Assembly: GCA_027348305.1 (NCBI GenBank)
Contig: DAIEPS010000085.1
Span: 1-7,407 of the forward strand
Length of the DNA: 7,407 nt
Reading direction: 5' to 3'
From: Anaerolineaceae bacterium
GTDB lineage: Bacteria > Chloroflexota > Anaerolineae > Anaerolineales > Anaerolineaceae
Shown: in pieces, positions 6,133-7,407 of the stretch
Layout of the letters: the number at the start of each line of letters is the position of its first letter
Numbering within the stretch: position 1 is the first letter of the stretch
Notes under the pieces: model-generated
Told to the model about the DNA's origin: nothing
What the model saw: only the letters and a program-made list of their open reading frames with translations
The model's database searches: none
Program-made: the position numbers and the translations under genes

Positions 6133-6211
6133 ATTTTTTTGTCTCACGCGGAGTCGCGAAGTCGCGGAGAAGAACATTTTTATGAACAACCCGATGGATG
6201 TGGATATAGAT
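6118..6211 (+). repeat. Imperfect direct repeat flanking the gene end (GATGTGGATATA)
   Basis: GATGTGGATATA occurs at 6118-6129, inside the last codons and stop region of the zinc-ribbon gene, and again at 6197-6208. Both copies continue to GAT, with an extra TA in the first. The 67 bases between them include a T run, the 8-nt tandem repeat and a short stretch with no gene. Confidence 0.65.
6147..6170. repeat. Tandem repeat, three units of 8 bp (CGCGGAGT type)
   Basis: Three head-to-tail units are seen: CGCGGAGT, CGCGAAGT and CGCGGAGA, flanked by CTCA and AGAAG. The look resembles the dispersed CGCGGAGA-like intergenic repeats I know from several environmental bacteria, but copy number in this genome cannot be judged here. 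Confidence 0.7.
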
Positions 6212-6212
6212 G

Positions 6213-6237
6213 AGGGGCACAGCGACGCTGTGCCCCT
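6213..6237. repeat. Perfect inverted repeat (AGGGGCACAG...CTGTGCCCCT)
   Basis: AGGGGCACAG at 6213-6222 pairs with CTGTGCCCCT at 6228-6237; the sequence is a full 25-base palindrome around one central A. As RNA it gives a 10-bp stem with the five-base loop CGACG. It lies between convergent genes and includes part of the stop codon of the metallopeptidase gene. After it on the plus strand comes ACTTTTG, so it may weakly terminate the zinc-ribbon transcript; no T tract follows on the minus strand. It resembles dispersed intergenic palindromes of Chloroflexota. Confidence 0.75.
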
Positions 6238-7407
6238 ACTTTTGAATTGCCTTTTGAAGATCTTCAAAACTGTTCATCTTGCCAATGGTGCGCAGAAAAT
6301 CAGCCAGCGAAGTGCTTTGTTCGCGCAGTTTGCGCACTGCCGGACCCACCGGGTCTTCACCAGCTGCGCCGCCCGGGGCATCCGCGTATGCGCCGTAGAA
6401 AGCAAAATAGGCCTGGTTGAGTTTGCGTATCTCGTAGCCATGTTCCACAAAGACAATGCGCCGTTCTTCCATATAACGCTCGGCTTCGGCAGTCTTGCCC
6501 GCAGCCAGCAGTTCATCCACGTGCACGCGGGTGGTATGCATTTCAGCCCGAAAATCGAAGGTGGTGTCAGGCATTCTTAACGAAGCCAATTTTTGTCCAT
6601 CTTCAAGTTTCGACAGGTACTCGGGATAATAACGCTGAAGCACCTTTTGACTGATCTCGTTGCCTGAAATGGAGGCGGTGGTTTCATTCATGGTGCGCAA
6701 CTCAGGCGAGGTATCGTAGTTCAGCCCGAGGGGGCGAATGGTCAGGTAGTTGTGAGTCCATTCATGCGCGATCGTGTCAATGATCCACGGCAGGTTGGAT
6801 GAGCGCATGACCATGGTGGGGTAGATGCCAATGCCGCCAACATCCACCACCAAAACGGATTCCCCGGTGGCAGCTTCGACCTGCGCTTCCAGTTGAGAGA
6901 TCTGTTCCAAAGTCAGGTCAGCCAACAATGAAATATCCACATCCTGCTGGATGGACGTCCGCGGCGAAGCGATCAGCGCCTTGGGCAGCGGGGTGGTGTG
7001 GAACAACAGGGGCGGAACAGCATCGCCAAGTCTGGCGATGCCTTCATCCACGAGGACCTCGGTCACCTGCCCCTGCAGGATGGACTCAGCCAGCGGGGTA
7101 AGCGGTACCAGGCTGGATTGGATCGCGGTCTGCTGGGCCAGGTCAGCACGGGCAGCCGATTCAGGATCCTTGATGGCAGGGTCGGCATAGATCTGCTGGA
7201 TCTCGCCCTGGATGACTTCCAATTGATTCGTCAAAGTGAGATATCGAATAACAAGCTGATGCTGCTGCACGGCAGTCAGGTCACGCCATGCGTCCATCCG
7301 CGTCTGGCCGATTTTGGTCAGAAAAGCGTTGACATCCCAGGAGAGGTAGTCAAATTCCACGGGACGCGTGTACTGCCTGGCTTTCTCGGTGGGTGTGGAA
7401 AGGGAAG
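6236..7407 (-). CDS. HEXXH (gluzincin-like) metallopeptidase, C-terminal part; N-terminus beyond right edge
   Basis: The frame is open to the right edge, so the N-terminal end is missing; the GTG at 7360 is probably an internal Val (TRPVEFDYL) without a ribosome site. About 390 codons are present. Counting from that Val as residue 1, a zinc-protease motif HEWTH is at 199-203 within a hydrophobic helix (WIIDTIAHEWTH), and Glu226 in MNETTAS, 23 residues after the second His, is a fitting third zinc ligand, as in gluzincins. Residues 41-165 are mostly helical, with Gln/Leu-rich coiled-coil-like stretches. After the active site come an Arg/Glu-rich helix (EAERYMEERR), LNQAYFAFYGAYADAPGG at about 313-330, and a final SLADFLRTIG segment; the order loosely resembles predicted aminopeptidases of the PF10023 kind. 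I cannot assign a named family or substrate. Location is not decidable without the N-terminus. Confidence 0.72.
   Translation of the reverse strand, partial: SLSTPTEKARQYTRPVEFDYLSWDVNAFLTKIGQTRMDAWRDLTAVQQHQLVIRYLTLTNQLEVIQGEIQQIYADPAIKDPESAARADLAQQTAIQSSLVPLTPLAESILQGQVTEVLVDEGIARLGDAVPPLLFHTTPLPKALIASPRTSIQQDVDISLLADLTLEQISQLEAQVEAATGESVLVVDVGGIGIYPTMVMRSSNLPWIIDTIAHEWTHNYLTIRPLGLNYDTSPELRTMNETTASISGNEISQKVLQRYYPEYLSKLEDGQKLASLRMPDTTFDFRAEMHTTRVHVDELLAAGKTAEAERYMEERRIVFVEHGYEIRKLNQAYFAFYGAYADAPGGAAGEDPVGPAVRKLREQSTSLADFLRTIGKMNSFEDLQKAIQK

Noticed and set aside
5996..6580. Open frame of 194 codons on the plus strand
   Set aside because: It begins inside the zinc-ribbon gene in another frame, crosses the repeats and ends antisense to the metallopeptidase gene; composition is not protein-like.
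7358..7360. GTG as the true start of the metallopeptidase
   Set aside because: The frame continues without a stop to the right edge, the upstream codons look protein-like, and no ribosome site precedes it.
1..7407. CRISPR array, tRNA, rRNA, insertion sequence, phage or defence genes
   Set aside because: No regularly spaced repeats, no tRNA or rRNA signatures, and no transposase, integrase or nuclease motifs were seen in any credible frame.

Overview
The window reads as an ordinary chromosomal stretch of a moderate-GC bacterium, most likely a member of the Chloroflexota (Anaerolineae-like). This is inference from protein style, not a database match. The pointers are a guanylate kinase with a GKDA P-loop and an EYA..VY..YKG GMP site, a lipoprotein whose Thr/Pro linker begins VIVVTATPE right after the lipobox, an FmdB-type zinc ribbon with a long acidic helical tail, a rhomboid with GASTAIFG at the active site, and short palindromic and 8-nt tandem repeats between genes. 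Several genes start with TTG or GTG.

Layout, left to right. (1) A leftward serA-like D-3-phosphoglycerate dehydrogenase runs off the left edge; only its first 284 codons are present. (2) After a short divergent intergenic region, a rightward pair overlaps by ATGA: a cysteine-rich DUF3109-like protein and a GNAT acetyltransferase. (3) Two rightward genes for exported proteins follow, each with its own leader: an L,D-transpeptidase with two SH3-like modules, and a LamG-like lipoprotein ending at a strong intrinsic terminator. (4) A leftward two-gene unit, gmk then a rhomboid protease gene, converges on that same terminator; the gmk stop and the rhomboid start are one base apart. (5) A rightward FmdB-family zinc-ribbon gene diverges from gmk across a 76-bp gap holding a perfectly palindromic -10 element. 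(6) A leftward HEXXH metallopeptidase gene, lacking its N-terminal end at the right edge, converges on the zinc-ribbon gene across a repeat-rich 103-bp gap.

The genes look like housekeeping and envelope functions (serine biosynthesis, nucleotide metabolism, peptidoglycan cross-linking, membrane proteolysis), not one pathway. I found no CRISPR array, tRNA, rRNA, insertion sequence, phage gene or toxin-antitoxin pair, and no clear evidence of a new multi-gene system. The best second looks are the 6118-6237 repeat cluster, the unusual guanylate kinase subfamily, the symmetric promoter between gmk and the zinc-ribbon gene, and the metallopeptidase I cannot place in a named family. All non-coding gaps are shorter than 300 bases.
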